Source of the DNA: Owenia fusiformis
Lineage: Eukaryota; Annelida; Polychaeta; Sabellida; Oweniidae
NCBI GenBank assembly: GCA_903813345.2
Contig: CAIIXF020000004.1
Location: forward strand, 30,135,985-30,199,984
Direction of reading: 5' to 3'
Length of the DNA stretch: 64,000 nucleotides
Shown here: positions 45,961-57,870 of the stretch, piece after piece
Numbering within the stretch: the first letter of the stretch is position 1
How the letters are laid out: every line of letters starts with the position of its first letter
The notes under the pieces: generated by a model
The model's database searches: none
What the model was told of the DNA's origin: nothing
Seen by the model: only the letters and a program-made list of their open reading frames with translations
Translations under genes and position numbers: made by a program

Positions 45961-47000
45961 TTTTCCCTAAAACGTCAGTGTGAAGGATGAATCAAACCCA
46001 AAATGCATGGAAGAAGCTAAGACGATGTTTTTATGAAAACAATAAAATAAACCTGAAAACCTGTCTGGTTATTCTCGCCTCAGGAATGTCTGAAGAGCAC
46101 CTAAACCCCAAAGTACGTTTTTGTCTTTTGCCTAAAATAAGTGAAACTTTGAAAACCCGCGGGAGTAATCAAACCCAAAATGCACACAGTAGAATTTAAA
46201 TGCACGCGAAGAAACGTTTATTTTATATATGTTCTTCTTATAAAAAATTGATACCATCTCTTTATTTAATATTGCCGAAATTACGTACAAGGGGGGTCTG
46301 TTGCAATTTCACAATTTCAGGCTGTAATCGGGCCTTCTGCCCTAGAGTAGAAATAAACGATATCTAGGACAAAATATTTCATGTCATTAAATTGCAAGGA
46401 AAGTATTTTGGCGATTTATTACGTGGATTTAAAAGAGTACACTTGAATAAAGCACTCATAAATATCTAACGCATATTTTGTATTCTACTGAATTAAATAA
46501 ATCGTGATCTGACGTGCATCCACTTTGATGGCCTGTAGCTCCAAATGCCCACATAGGATCATGATTTTCAGCATACAAATCTAAGATTGGCACATATATT
46601 TGATGTCAATGCAAAAAAATCAATTCCATCTTCATGCTTTCTATTTCCAAGATGATGCACTAAACGCTCATTTAATAAATATTCTAAATAAATAACGATT
46701 AACACATATTCACAATTTTCAAGAACTTTGAGAAGTATGTGTTCTATGATACTTTAATACGATCTACACAATGTTAGCAACAATACATATTTGAAATTCT
46801 AACTTACTTCTACTGAAAACCTGCTGAACGCTGATTGTATTCTATTCAGTAAAGTAAAGTCTGAGATCGGACATGAAAATTATGGCACGGCGCCTAAGGT
46901 ATCAACAGATAAACTATTGATTTCAATGATGATTTTTTGCAGCGCATTTTAACAGAAACACAAAACGAAATTGTAGTCCTACACTTTGAAGATGTATTAT
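45961..47000. other. AT-rich spacer
   Basis: Only a short direct repeat (AATCAAACCCAAAATGCA at about 45991 and 46167) was noticed. Confidence 0.4.
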
Positions 47001-47179
47001 TTAGTTTCCACACATAGAAAACAAAATGCACAAATGGAAAATGGCCTATGTATACTCTATTTTATTAACATGCTGGAATTTATTTTCCACTACAATATGC
47101 TTGATTGGGATTTCATATATTACATCATCCCACAAGCTTCAGAGTGCACTACTTCCTTTGATTATTCATTTTTCTTCAG

Positions 47180-47598
47180 CTCAAGTGGAAGATGATGAAT
47201 CAGATAATTACCATAAAGATCCAGACTACATCCCTGATGGTGGTGGTGATGATGATGACAATGAGGACAACAATAAGGATTGTGTTTCTGTTGATTCAGT
47301 TTACAATCTAATATTTCTTTTTGATCATTTTTGTAAAGATATTTGTCCATGTACAACATTATTCTTTTCTGATTCATTTTTTTCTTCAGCTAAAGTTAAA
47401 GCAGATGAATCAGATGATGACCATGAAGATCAAGACTATGTCCCAGAAGATGACCAAAAAGATCCAGACTATGTCCCTGATGATCTAGATGATCTAAACT
47501 ATATCCCTGATAACAACAATAACAATGATGTTTCCCTTGATGATGATGACAATGAGGACAACAATAACGATGGTGTTTCTGTTAATACAGTTGAAAAT
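47180..47598 (+). pseudogene. C2H2/acidic-family gene, copy E: tandemly duplicated acidic exon
   Basis: Two acidic exons on the plus strand, each after TTTTCTTCAG: 47180 to about 47309 (QVEDDESDNYHKDPDYIPDG..) and 47390-47598 (KVKADESDDDHEDQDYVPED.., DDLDDLNYIP). Both are homologous to exon b of the 20.4-21.5 kb gene, in opposite orientation. The first has lost the donor (CT where GT is expected after TTTACAAT); the second keeps GTAATA. The downstream intron (47640-47680) also matches 20930-20965. No zinc-finger exons were found nearby, so it is a fragment. Confidence 0.6.
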
Positions 47599-47934
47599 GT
47601 AATATTTCTTTTTTTATCATTTTTGTAAAGATATTGTCCATGTACAGGTAGCTGTATCTTCCTTTCAAAACTAGAAAAACAGGAACTCAAAGGAGTAGCA
47701 AATCCCACTGAACAAAACATATTATATTGTTTAAGATATTACAAATTTATGCTTATTTTTGATTTTTTCTAAGGGGTCTTCATGAGTGCTATTTAACGAG
47801 TATGCCAAAATATGTGAAAATATCTCATTATAAAAGTCAAAATGACATTTGTTAAGAACAACTTTTTACCAAGATTCATATTGTATAAAAATTATCCTCA
47901 AATTCAAATCCTTTATGTGATACGGGAAATACTT

Positions 47935-48310
47935 CATATTTATATTTATTTATTTTTTTATATTTATTTATTTATTGATTTTTCAATTCACCCCTTATAG
48001 GGTATAAGAGTACAAAAGACAAACTTAACTAATACAGTAACAAACATTAAAATAACATTTATATACATGTAAGAACATTTTTTGCCCAGCCTCGATTAAA
48101 AATTTACAAAGTTTTATGAGTATATTTTTGTTTGAATTCATTAATTTCTCAAACTTCTGTGTGTTGGGTCTTGTGGTATAACATTTAGGAAGGTATCTTT
48201 TTCTAATATAACTTAAAGCTTTGCATTCTAAAATGACATGAAGTTCATCACCTATTCCTTTACCACATAAATCACAAAACCTATTTTCCCTAGAACGCAA
48301 CCAATCAAAT
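47935..48310 (-). mobile_element. 5'-truncated LINE, C-terminal tail
   Basis: The minus frame 48300-48025 begins RENRFCDLCGKG and contains CDLC-x8-H-x4-C, then LIKLCKFLIEAGQKM, the usual end of a non-LTR ORF2. A TATTTA-rich (T-rich on plus) tail at 47935-47985 is its 3' end. Different subfamily from the 4-5 kb LINE. Confidence 0.75.
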
Positions 48311-48548
48311 CACTAGATTTCTACATAGTATGTGATAAAATATAGTACAATACAATATAGTCATGCAATGAAATCTAATTTGACAATCAATTGAAGAGAT
48401 AAAATTTACTTGTCCTACTGTAATATCACTTGATAAAATTGCATTTATCATGAAAAAAGATATCAAATCAATTTGGATTATAAAGTCTATTTACCACAAA
48501 ATTCTTAACATTTCTTGGCTTATTTTATTTAACCATTTATTATTTCAG

Positions 48549-48790
48549 ATTGAAGAACATACAGGAACTGTTAAACACAGTTGATGAATGGCCCCATATT
48601 GAACACAGGGGTAGGCCTAGTAAACGTGGTGCTGTCATTGATTGCCTACAGATTTCTAAGGCGTCACTTTCCATCCGAGGCTGACAAGGCAATGAAATGC
48701 ACTGTGTGTATTGTAGGACTGGTGCTGAACGGAATTATTGTCCGAGCCGTCCGTTTTGCCTTCAAAAAAGGACTTTCGGACCTACCTTCT
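48549..48790 (+). pseudogene. piggyBac transposase C-terminal relic 1
   Basis: After TATTTCAG, frames give RGRPSKRG and then RRHFPSEADKAMKCTVC, followed after a frameshift by a Cys-rich stretch ending CPSRPFCL. The RHFPS..C-x-x-C..CP..P-x-x-C order matches the C-terminal cysteine-rich domain of piggyBac transposases. The catalytic core is missing. Confidence 0.5.
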
Positions 48791-49299
48791 CATATTCCGA
48801 TAATTTTCGGAATTTTTATTTTCCTTAAAGAACTCACTTATCGTTATAGCGTCACGCTAACTCGCTATAGCGAACTAGTACTATGAAACGAAATCAATAA
48901 ATATATAAAATTATTAAACATTTTCACATGGTAAAGTTGTTTTATATGTAATAAATGATGGAAATAAATAAAGTATTATTGTTTTATATATATTCAGTAG
49001 GTTTTAAGGTAGGATATTGTAAAAATATTTTAATGTTCCAGGATTTCGTTTCATTAAGGTTAACATTTATAAAGTAGGCATCATGGCGGGGGAAATTTTG
49101 AAGTTTGAACTTGTCAAAAAGAAAACATTGGCATGGACCTATTTTGCCCACCCAGTCATTAATATAACAAAACAGATAGATCTAAACCAGTTTGCACACA
49201 ATGCCACCTGAGTATACCCTACCAAGTAGGTAGATGATCGATTTTTATAGCCTATATGAAGGGATTATGAATGAAGGGATTAATGTCAGTGATAATCCT

Positions 49300-49645
49300 T
49301 TGAAATGGTGGGAGGAGCTTGAGGGTCCTTCCCACACATTGCCAAGTTGGCTAAAATTAGATTGTGTATTCCTGGAACATCTGTCCCCAAGTTCCGAAGT
49401 CTGTTCCTAGCCAGACCTAGTGTAATGCTAGTATGCATCTAGTTTGTAGTCAAAAAGGACTTACATATAAAGATAAGGCTGGACGTGAGTCATCAGTTGA
49501 ATGCAAAGACTGTAATGTTGGATTATGTGTAGAACCTTGTTTCCAATTGTATAATACTACAGATAAGTTTACACTTGCCTACAAACGTCACTATTTCAGC
49601 TTCGATCGGAGCCGGCGATATGATTTTGGAAAGGTTTCTAAATGA
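49300..49645 (+). pseudogene. piggyBac transposase C-terminal relic 2
   Basis: Encodes LVCSQKGLTYKDKAGRESSV then ECKDCNVGLCVEPCFQLYNT, the cross-braced Cys domain (CxxC..CxxC..C..C) that ends piggyBac transposases and binds element ends. An upstream frame has a degenerate R-L-x-I-P-G-T-S-V-P block. Frameshifts and no DDD core; inactive. It differs from relic 1, so two insertions are represented. Confidence 0.65.
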
Positions 49646-49719
49646 AGAACATGACGTCACTTCCGAATCATAGCATTCAAAATAAGAACCTTTAAATTAC
49701 ATCCACTCTTCACAAGAAC

Positions 49720-49767
49720 ACGATGGTGTAGCGGTAGAATCCTCGGGTTCGAATCCCGCACTCGCCT
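49720..49767 (+). tRNA. tRNA relic lacking the anticodon arm
   Basis: GATGGTGTAGCGGTAGAAT (A-box/D-arm-like) is followed almost at once by GGGTTCGAATCCC (B box/T arm), then CACTCGCC and a TTTTT pol III terminator. The anticodon arm is missing and the 5' acceptor strand does not pair, so it is a pseudogene or SINE head. Confidence 0.4.
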
Positions 49768-49769
49768 TT

Positions 49770-50878
49770 TTATTTTTTTAAATAAACTAGATTGTTCTTT
49801 GATATTGCGCAGAAAAAAACAATTTTTATTTACATAAACTTTATATTAGAGCTTGAAAATGTAAAAACAATATATGTCAACATATTGCGTTTGGAGCGAT
49901 GTGCAGGTTTAACATATCTCAATAAAATTGTGTTTGTTACTGTAATATATGAGTTATGTTGCAGCAATCATCCATCCCGTCAAGTGGCTAAACTATCTGG
50001 TAGATCATCACATTCTTGAAGAATGCATGCTTATTTCTAATTGTTAACTAACAGAAGTCATTTTAAGCTTTAATTTAATGTATTATACACCCCATACAGT
50101 TAAGATCTCACCGAGTTACATGTAATTTGTTATGATAGTCGAAATTTAGTGAATTTTGCCCAAACAATCCAGTTTTCCGGCTTCAAAAAGCCATAAACAA
50201 AGTGGTCCAATGAGGGTTAATATATCCTGAGACTATCATAGACTACTTCTGTTAGACCATTGGAATAGGTTGTGCTTGGGATTATCAGTAAATCTGTATT
50301 GAGTTTTGTAATATCTAACAGAATCTCTGGAGGCGAGCACAATGAGTACATTATCTGCAACTTCATTTTTTTGCTGAATTGATTTTACCTGTTAATTAAT
50401 AACTTAGCATGTTGAGTATTATATTCTAGTCATGTTTGATAGGTGAGTGATGAAAGTTCTAAAATGACATTAGCATTCTAGGTTTTATTTACATTCTTGC
50501 AAAATGTGTTTCAATCATGTTAAAGATCAAATGGAGAATATTAGCACAATCAAAGAAAACCTTTAAAATGTTTGATAGTGACTGTATTACAGAATTTCCA
50601 AGGCTTACTGAAGACTAGGTCACAAGCCAATCAGTTGCATAAGGCAAATTTTGCACTGAAGAACAAGCTGAAAGTTTAAGTGTACACCAACAAGCGTGTA
50701 ATGCTTTTTAGCTTAAGTTAGATGGATAAAGTGTCAATTGATGTATAATTTATGTATCATAGCTTGACAATAAAGTATGTAATTAAAAAAAACAAAAACT
50801 TTGATGTCATTGTGAAAGCAGAGGGCATTTTTTGAAAAAAGTCAAAAATAATGTGATGTGATAATAGAAATATCCTGC
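49770..50878. other. Spacer containing duplicated segment copy 1
   Basis: 50375-50680 is about 80% similar by eye to 52302-52570, in direct orientation (GCTGAATTGATTT.., CATGTTTGATAGGTGA.., GGAGAATATTAGCACAA..). No coding recognised. Confidence 0.5.
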
Positions 50879-50944
50879 AAGTTGTGTAGGCTTACACCAT
50901 GGAATTAATCGTTCCTTGGGTTGGGTTCGATTCCCAAACAACTT
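50879..50944 (+). tRNA. tRNA-like fold, 66 nt
   Basis: AAGTTGT pairs perfectly with ACAACTT, and the T arm TTGGG-TTCGATT-CCCAA is perfect. A GGAA/TTCC stem with loop TTAATCG would give anticodon AAT. The D arm does not fold canonically and the total is short. Could be a decayed tRNA or a tRNA-derived SINE; an expressed gene is unlikely. Confidence 0.35.
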
Positions 50945-51074
50945 GATATAGTACTCACATTTATCTTTAATTTTGGCTTTTCATATATATATTTCATATA
51001 TTCTCATTTCCAATCTTTGACAAAAGTACTTTTAAGTTATCCGATAGATTTTATTATGTTTTAGCTACTCTAAG

Positions 51075-51293
51075 ATGGGTAGGAAACAAACAAAGTTCGT
51101 GGGCATATTCTCTCCAACCTCAAACGATGCCACTGGAATCTTGATTGTGATTCTATGTGGACTTGTCACAGTTGGTGGAACCAGGGAGAAAATTTCTAGG
51201 GTCCTGATTGCCATGGGTGTAGATGGTTCTGCAGTCATAATCAGGTCAAAGACTGGGGTTGCCAGATTGTGTGAGCTCCTACCAACAATGCAC
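51075..51293 (+). CDS. Orphan exon-like frame cut by a LINE
   Basis: After a TTTTAG acceptor, the frame reads MGRKQTKFVGIFSPTSN, a hydrophobic stretch (GILIVILCGLVTVGG) and GVARLCELLPTMH, with no recognised domain. It runs without a stop into LINE sequence at about 51294, so the fusion is probably accidental. Confidence 0.3.
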
Positions 51294-51687
51294 AGTAAAT
51301 ATCTTTTATGTGATAGTGACCAAGTAGAAGATAAAAAACATTTTCTGTTAGACTGTACACACTATATAGATATCAGAGATGACCTATTTTTTTCATATTT
51401 AAGAGATTCGTGTGATAATTTTAGTGTTGATAATATTACGCTCAACTCTATAATGACATGTAAATCTAGTCAAAGGAAAATTGCTTCTTCTTTATATAAA
51501 ATGTTTCAAAAGAGGGCATTTAATCTGGAACGTTTGTAATAACATTGTAATATTGATGCCATTTATGTATTCAAATAAGTGTCTCATAAGCCGGCATCGG
51601 CTAGAGGTTTTTTATTAATGTATTTTAGTATTGTATATGTATGACCTGTGACACTATAATAAACTATATAAACTATAATAAAGCATT
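51294..51687 (+). mobile_element. 5'-truncated LINE, C-terminal tail
   Basis: The frame contains SDQVEDKKHFLLDCTHYID (the H-x4-C half of the ORF2 C-terminal knuckle; the first Cys pair is eroded) and ends at TAA 51537-51539. The 3' tail is an ACTATAATAAA-type microsatellite at 51655-51687. Confidence 0.7.
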
Positions 51688-53900
51688 TGCAGGGTCTTAC
51701 AATAGGCAATTTTATCCCTATGCTATATTTGCTCGCATTCCTCACCTTCATTCTGAGTTTTAATTGTAATTGTCATTTTATAGTCATTACGTATTCTTCA
51801 GTATAATTTTTGATGCCTCTCAATTCAATGTTCTATTCTCATCTTTCTCATCAGCATTGATAACATATGCATATACATGCACACACCCATGTGGGATAAG
51901 AATTTAATTGTATTATATTAACATATGCATGCATATGCACACATCTATATGTGATTATTAATTGACTTATTTAGTGGTGAATTTAATACAATTAACCCAC
52001 CATTGGGTGCATGTAGTTCTTATTGCAATTTATAAAAAAAAATATGAGAAATCATCTTTTTGCTAAAATCCCTAATTAAAATAAGCACAAATCACTTATA
52101 ACTAATAAATATTTTGATAGTATGAAGGAGGTTGATGACAGTTCCCTTTCCTAGGTCTATTACTATTTTTACCACAACAGTACAAAACAGGATAAAAATC
52201 TAAAGACATCAGCCATAGCCACAAGAAGTGCAGAGTCTTCATCTGCATCTTATATTTTTTGTTCAGTTCACAAGAGGTCAGACAGCTTAGACTTTATTTT
52301 GTGCTGAATTGATTTACTTCTTAATTAATAACTTAACATGTTGCACATTATATTATATTCATGTTTGATAGGTGATACATGCTCTCCTAAAGATGACACT
52401 AGCATTCACTGTTTTATTTACATTCTTGCCAAATATGTTTCGATCATGTTAAGGATCAAACGGAGAATATTAGCACAAGGTCAAAGAATACCTTTAAATG
52501 CTTGATAATGACTGTAATACAAGGTCACAAGTCAATGAGTTGCACATTTTGCACTAAAGAACACCTGACAATTGATGGAAATATATGATAATGGTTCATA
52601 GTGAAATCAATCACTTAATTATATACAAACTTCAGTCCAGACATGTTTCATCCAAGGTGTATTATACCTAGGTTAGAGTTTCAGGGATGTTTCTTGTTAT
52701 AATATTCTACAAATACTTAATCTTTGGACATTTTTATGATTTTTGACTTTTTGTACTGAAAACTAGTTACACAATGACAAATGTGTGATTATAATTTATA
52801 CTTTTACTCGTGATTTGCTTTTCAATAGACCAGAGTGAAGACAACACAATGACATTTGTCAAAGGGAAGATCTAATTCAGCTAGAGATCACTAGTGACAA
52901 TGAGCAACCCCCAAGTGAGGATGGTGAGCTATACAAGTATGTAGTCATCTCCTGTGCATGAACCATGAACTTGTACAGTGTAAACAATGGGAGATGGTGT
53001 AGTATTCTGGCCTCTAGGCCTAGTGAGATTTTGGAGATTATTCAATACTCAAATTACTTTCAAGTCTTTAAATCATATATTTCTGGCTCAAATCTATTTT
53101 TACATCGTATATACTGTAAAAAAGAGCAGCAGTGCAAAACTTTTTATATATTTGCGGCCATATTAATTGCGTCATAATTTGGTGCAAGAGTTTTGTGCTG
53201 TAATCGTTTTCCTTTGCTCTATTGTTCACATGATTACAAAATTCAGCTTTCAATAAGTTTTATCATTAATATCAGTTCTACGGAAAACTTCAATTAGTAC
53301 TACCTATAATATTCATAATTGTAAATTCCATGGTTTCGAGACTATTGCTGTCTGTGTATATAAGTCGACGCGGACCGGTGTTCAGCATTCTTGTCTGTGA
53401 TGCTAAACCTTCACGGACTGGGATCCTGGACTGAGTGCCTCACTTGAAAATAAATAGTATGTAAGTTTCAACCAAGAACATGGTCCAGTTGTCAAATAGG
53501 GTACTGGTTCACCCGTTAAAGTAGATTTTGACCGGGAATTCATCACATTGAAAGACCAAATTGACTAAATTTATGATTCCGCAATTTTGAGCGGAATCCG
53601 TTCTTCGGAACAGCGTAATGCCTCACTGATATTTTGATGATACCAAGATCGAAAATTGAGAACATTTCTTGATCCATTTATTTTGGGATTTGCTTGGATA
53701 AACTTGCAGCATCCTTTGAACATAAACTGATACGCTTTTGAGATATTTTACTGACCTTCGGAATAGCTTGGTTGGATACAAGATGGCGGATAGGCGCTTC
53801 ATGATGTTGGGCATCATTTATAGCTGATCGGGTATCATTGCTTGTTAGCGGGTGGTGGCTCGTAAAGTGAGTAAATTTAACACACTTTATACAGAGTTAT
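51688..53900. other. AT-rich spacer with duplicated segment copy 2
   Basis: 52302-52570 is the second copy of the 50375-50680 segment. 53350-53460 has a TATATAAG box and AATAAAT about 100 bp apart, LTR-like, but no partner LTR or primer-binding site was seen. No gene recognised. Confidence 0.4.
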
Positions 53901-54639
53901 CTAAAAGTCAATGATAACTTAAACTACAATTATACAGAGATACTGTTGTTAGAGTATTAATTGCCGTCGGATTTGGTAAAGTTTGTCATTTAGATTCTAC
54001 CCCAACTTGATGCTTTGCTAAACGCTTGATACTAGACCAGAGAAGACGAGTGAAAAGAACGTTATTCTACATTTTGTACTCAAGACATTTATACATAAAA
54101 ATACTTAGGTCTCAAGTCTTGATGTTTGTTTTTATGGCAGAAATGATCAAATTTGTGCGGCGCGGAAACCATATGTGCAGACTGTTAAGCAATACTTTCG
54201 AAAAAGGAGGAATATAAACGAAAACATTAAATAAATAAAATATAAGAGTGAATTTATCCGAGGAAGCTGTCTATAGGCCTGTTTGTATGATTGCTGAGTC
54301 TATTAAAGCTATCAATACAACTTGATCAAATTTAGGAAATTAGTCACACTTAAGTAGCCAATTACGAACCCATGAACGCTACAATATCTAGACAGTTACG
54401 ATATAAGCTGTTACAGACAGTAAACATATAAACGGATAGTTCACTATGACACATTTTTGGACTGATTACAGACATTTCAGTTGTTTGCTCATGCACATTA
54501 GTTTTGACTTAAATGGAGTCCTTTTCCACATACAAGGCCTGTATTAGATCTTGGGCCATTTAGCGATACTTTGATGAGCTGAAAAGGACATTGACAGTAA
54601 CAGTTTATCTGTGAAATATATTTTGAATACAGTATGGAT

Positions 54640-55740
54640 GAAGAGGGACTCCTGCTTTAACTAAGAGAGTTTGCTACATGCAAAACATATTTGAAGAGGG
54701 GCTTATGCTTTAACTAAGAGAGGTTTGCTACATGTAAAATGTGAAAATGTTGAATGTGCATATTATCTAGTGATATAAAATTATTAACAAAACAACTATT
54801 AAATTAAATTATTAAATATGAAGTTCAATTGAAATTAAATATCGAAGTAATATTGAAGAAGCAGATAGCAGTGTCTGGTTGCACCCATACAAGTCTGAAT
54901 GTTCCAATATATTAATTTATTCACCCGACACAGATACATATCAAGTAGGATTACCTACAAAAACAAATAGGTTTGCTACGTGTAAAATGTGAAGTTCAAT
55001 TGAAATTAAATATCGAAGTAATATTGAAGAAGCAGATAGCAGGGTCTTGTTGCACTCATACAAGTCTGAATGTTCCAATATATTAATTTATTCACCTGAC
55101 ACAGATACATATCAAATAGAATTACCTACAAAAACAAATAGGTTTGCTACATGTAAAATGTGAAGTTCAATTGAAATTAAATATCTAAGTAATGTTGAAG
55201 AAGCAGATAGCAGGGTATTGTTGCACTCATACAAGTCTGAATGTTCCAATATATTAATTTATTCACATGACACAGATACATATCAAATAGGATTACCTTA
55301 AAAAATAGGTTTGCTACATGTAAAATGTGAAGTTCAATTGAAATTAAATATCGAAGTAATATTGAAGAAGCAGATAGCAGGGTATTGTTGCACTCATACA
55401 AGTCTGAATGTTCCAATATATTAATTTATTCACGTGACACAGATACATATCAAATAGGATTACCTAAAAAAACAAATAGATTCTTTCTACAACCCATCAC
55501 TATAGTTATTTTCAACGTTAACGTTATTAACAAAAACTACTTTAAATTTTGAAATATTAAATATGAAGTTCAATTGAAATTAAATGTCAAAGTAATATTG
55601 AAGAAGCAGATAGCAGGGTCTGGTTGGACCCATACAAGTCTGAATGTTCCAATATATTAATTTATTCACCTGACACAGATACATATCAAATAGGATTACC
55701 AATTATGTCATGTCTTTCGTTCAAAACAAAAACAAATAGA
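54640..55740. repeat. 170-bp tandem repeat, five units
   Basis: Units marked by AAGTTCAATTGAAATTAAAT start at 54821, 54991, 55162, 55329 and 55565, a period of 167-171 bp (the last spacing has an insertion). Each unit includes GAAGAAGCAGATAGCAG and TTCCAATATATTAATTTATT. A diverged small duplication (TTTGCTACATG.., about 65 bp) precedes it at 54640-54740. No coding. Confidence 0.85.
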
Positions 55741-55779
55741 TTATTTCTACAACCTATTTCTTAACTTATTCAATCTAAT

Positions 55780-55897
55780 GTCCGAGATAGTACTGACTTT
55801 ATCAATGAACTCTGGTCACAGGCAACATCCCCTTCAACAGCCTTTTGGTTACCATGGATGTAACAAATTTGTATACCAACATCAGACGACACCGTGA
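55780..55897 (+). pseudogene. Penelope-like retroelement RT fragment
   Basis: The frame encodes RDSTDFINELWSQ, a frame change, then IPFNSLLVTMDVTNLYTNI. The T-x-D-V-x-x-L-Y-T-N-I block is RT motif A of Penelope-like elements, with the aspartate present. It stops where the 48-bp array begins. Other RT motifs are missing. Confidence 0.6.
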
Positions 55898-55912
55898 TCA
55901 CAAAGTATATAT

Positions 55913-57210
55913 CTTCTTGGCGATGAACCTTGTTTATTTAATATTATTTTCACAAAGAATATGCCTTCTTGGCGATGAACCTTGTCTAATATTATTTTCA
56001 CAAAGAATATACCTTCTTGGCGATGAACCTTGTCTAATATTATTTTCACAAAGAATATACCTTCTTGGCGATGAACCTTGTTTAATATTATTTTTCACAA
56101 AGAATATACCTTCTTGGCGATGAACCTTGTATAATATTATTTTCACAAAGAGTATACCTTCTTGGTGATGAACCTTGATTAATATTATTTTCACAAAGAA
56201 TATACCTTCTTGGTGATGAACCTTTTTTAAAATTATATTCACAAAAGAATATACCATCTTGGCGATGAACCTTGTATAATATTATTTTCACAAAGAATAT
56301 ACCTTCTTGGCAATGAACCTTTAATATTATTTTTCACAAAGAATATACCTTCTTGGCGATGAACCTTGTATAATATTATATTCACAAAAGAATATACCTT
56401 CTTGGCGATGAACCTTGTTTAATATTATATTCACAAAAGAATATACCTTCTTGGCGATGAACCTTGTTTAATATTATTTTCACAAAGAATATACCTTCTT
56501 GGCGATGAACCTTGTATAATATTATATTCACAAAAGAATATACCTTCTTGGCGATGAACCTTGTTTAATATTATTTTCACAAAGAATATACCTTCTTGGC
56601 GATGAACCTTGTTTAATATTATTTTCACAAAGAATATACCTTCTTGGCGATGAACCTTGTTTAATATTATTTTCACAAAGAATATACCTTCTTGGCGATG
56701 AACCTTGTATAATATTATATTCACAAAAGAATATACCTTCTTGGCGATGAACCTTGTTTAATATTATTTTCACAAAGAATATACCTTCTTGGCGATGAAC
56801 CTTGTATAATATTATATTCACAAAAGAATATACCTTCTTGGCGATGAACCTTGTTTAATATTATTTTCACAAAGAATATACCTTCTTGGCGATGAACCTT
56901 GTTTAATATTATTTTCACAAAGAATATACCTTCTTGGCGATGAACCTTTTTTAATATTATATTCACAAAAGAATATACCTTCTTGGCGATGAACCTTGTT
57001 TAATATTATTTTCACAAAGAATATACCTTCTTTGCGATGAACCTTGTATAATATTATTTTAACTAAGAATATACCTTCTTGGCGATGAACCTTGTTTAAT
57101 ATTATTTTCACAAAGAATATACCTTCTTTGCGATGAACCTTGTTTAATATTATTTTAACTAAGAATATACCTTCTTGGCGATGAACCTTGTTTAATATTA
57201 TTTTCACAAA
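55913..57210. repeat. Minisatellite, 27 units of 48/49 bp
   Basis: Unit: CTTCTTGGCGATGAACCTTG, then T(T/A)TAATATTAT(T/A)TTCACAAA(A)GAATATAC. The 48-bp form (TTTAATATTATTTTC) and the 49-bp form (TATAATATTATATTC plus one A) alternate in a higher-order pattern around 97 bp. No spacers, so it is not CRISPR. Because 48 is divisible by three, long accidental frames appear on the minus strand. Units are most uniform in the middle and more diverged at the edges. Confidence 0.95.
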
Positions 57211-57362
57211 GGCTAAATTTACAATAACATGTTGATATGAAGTCACATTTCTGAACTACAGGAGTGAGGAGTAAACTGATGGAGTCTATGAATAATCAAA
57301 GACATATAAAAATATCAACACTTTTGTAAACACTGTCCCATAATGAAGGATCCTGTTTTTAG

Positions 57363-57526
57363 AAAAGGAAACCTCCATTGAGGAAGAGTGCTGCACTTGT
57401 TCCAAAACCTCAAAAAACAAAGAACAGGATTTTGATCCAAATGAGTTGGAATCTTTGAGTCTTTGTGGCTATTGCCAGCCAATGGACACAAAACTGCAGT
57501 GTTGGTGCCCCAAAAAGAATCCATAA
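57363..57526 (+). CDS. Cysteine-rich terminal exon of an unknown gene
   Basis: After GTTTTTAG, the frame reads ETSIEEECCTCSKTSKNKEQ, then DFDPNELESLSLCGYCQ, CWCPKKNP and TAA (57524-57526). Pairs CCxC, CxxC and CxC suggest a small zinc-binding C-terminus. AATAAA follows at 57542-57547. Unrecognised; the lack of repeats and the good 3' signals support a real gene whose upstream exons were not found, or a transposon protein tail. Confidence 0.5.
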
Positions 57527-57870
57527 ATAATACATAGCAACAATAAATAGCTTGTTTAATTTCAAGATGCGCAAAATATCTCTAGAAGCAATTTACCAGT
57601 GACATTTTAGCAATGCCTCAAATATTATGGGAAAAGGACAGATATTTGATACATACTCTCAAGAGAAACACTTGAATATGGTACTTGTATGGTGTATGCA
57701 CGATTATTAAAATATATCAGAAACATTGTATTTGGTACTGTATAGTTCATTCAATTTTTTTAGCTGTACAATTTATTCATATGTGGACCACTAAAATGGT
57801 ATAATTTTGATTGGATTGGGTTTACTGGTAACAATGTGATTCAATTTATTATTTTGACTATAATAAGACT

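Noticed and set aside
51075-51539. Single 154-codon protein
   Set aside because: The second half is clearly a LINE C-terminal tail; the first half is unrelated, so the fusion is an insertion artefact.
53350-53460. Solo LTR (TATATAAG box and AATAAAT about 100 bp apart)
   Set aside because: No TG..CA ends, target duplication, second LTR or convincing primer-binding site could be seen.
55913-57210. CRISPR array
   Set aside because: Units are contiguous with no unique spacers, and the context is animal DNA without cas genes.
55934-57246. Minus-strand repeat proteins of 67-142 codons
   Set aside because: Accidental frames from a 48-bp unit divisible by three; two different frames are open over the same DNA.
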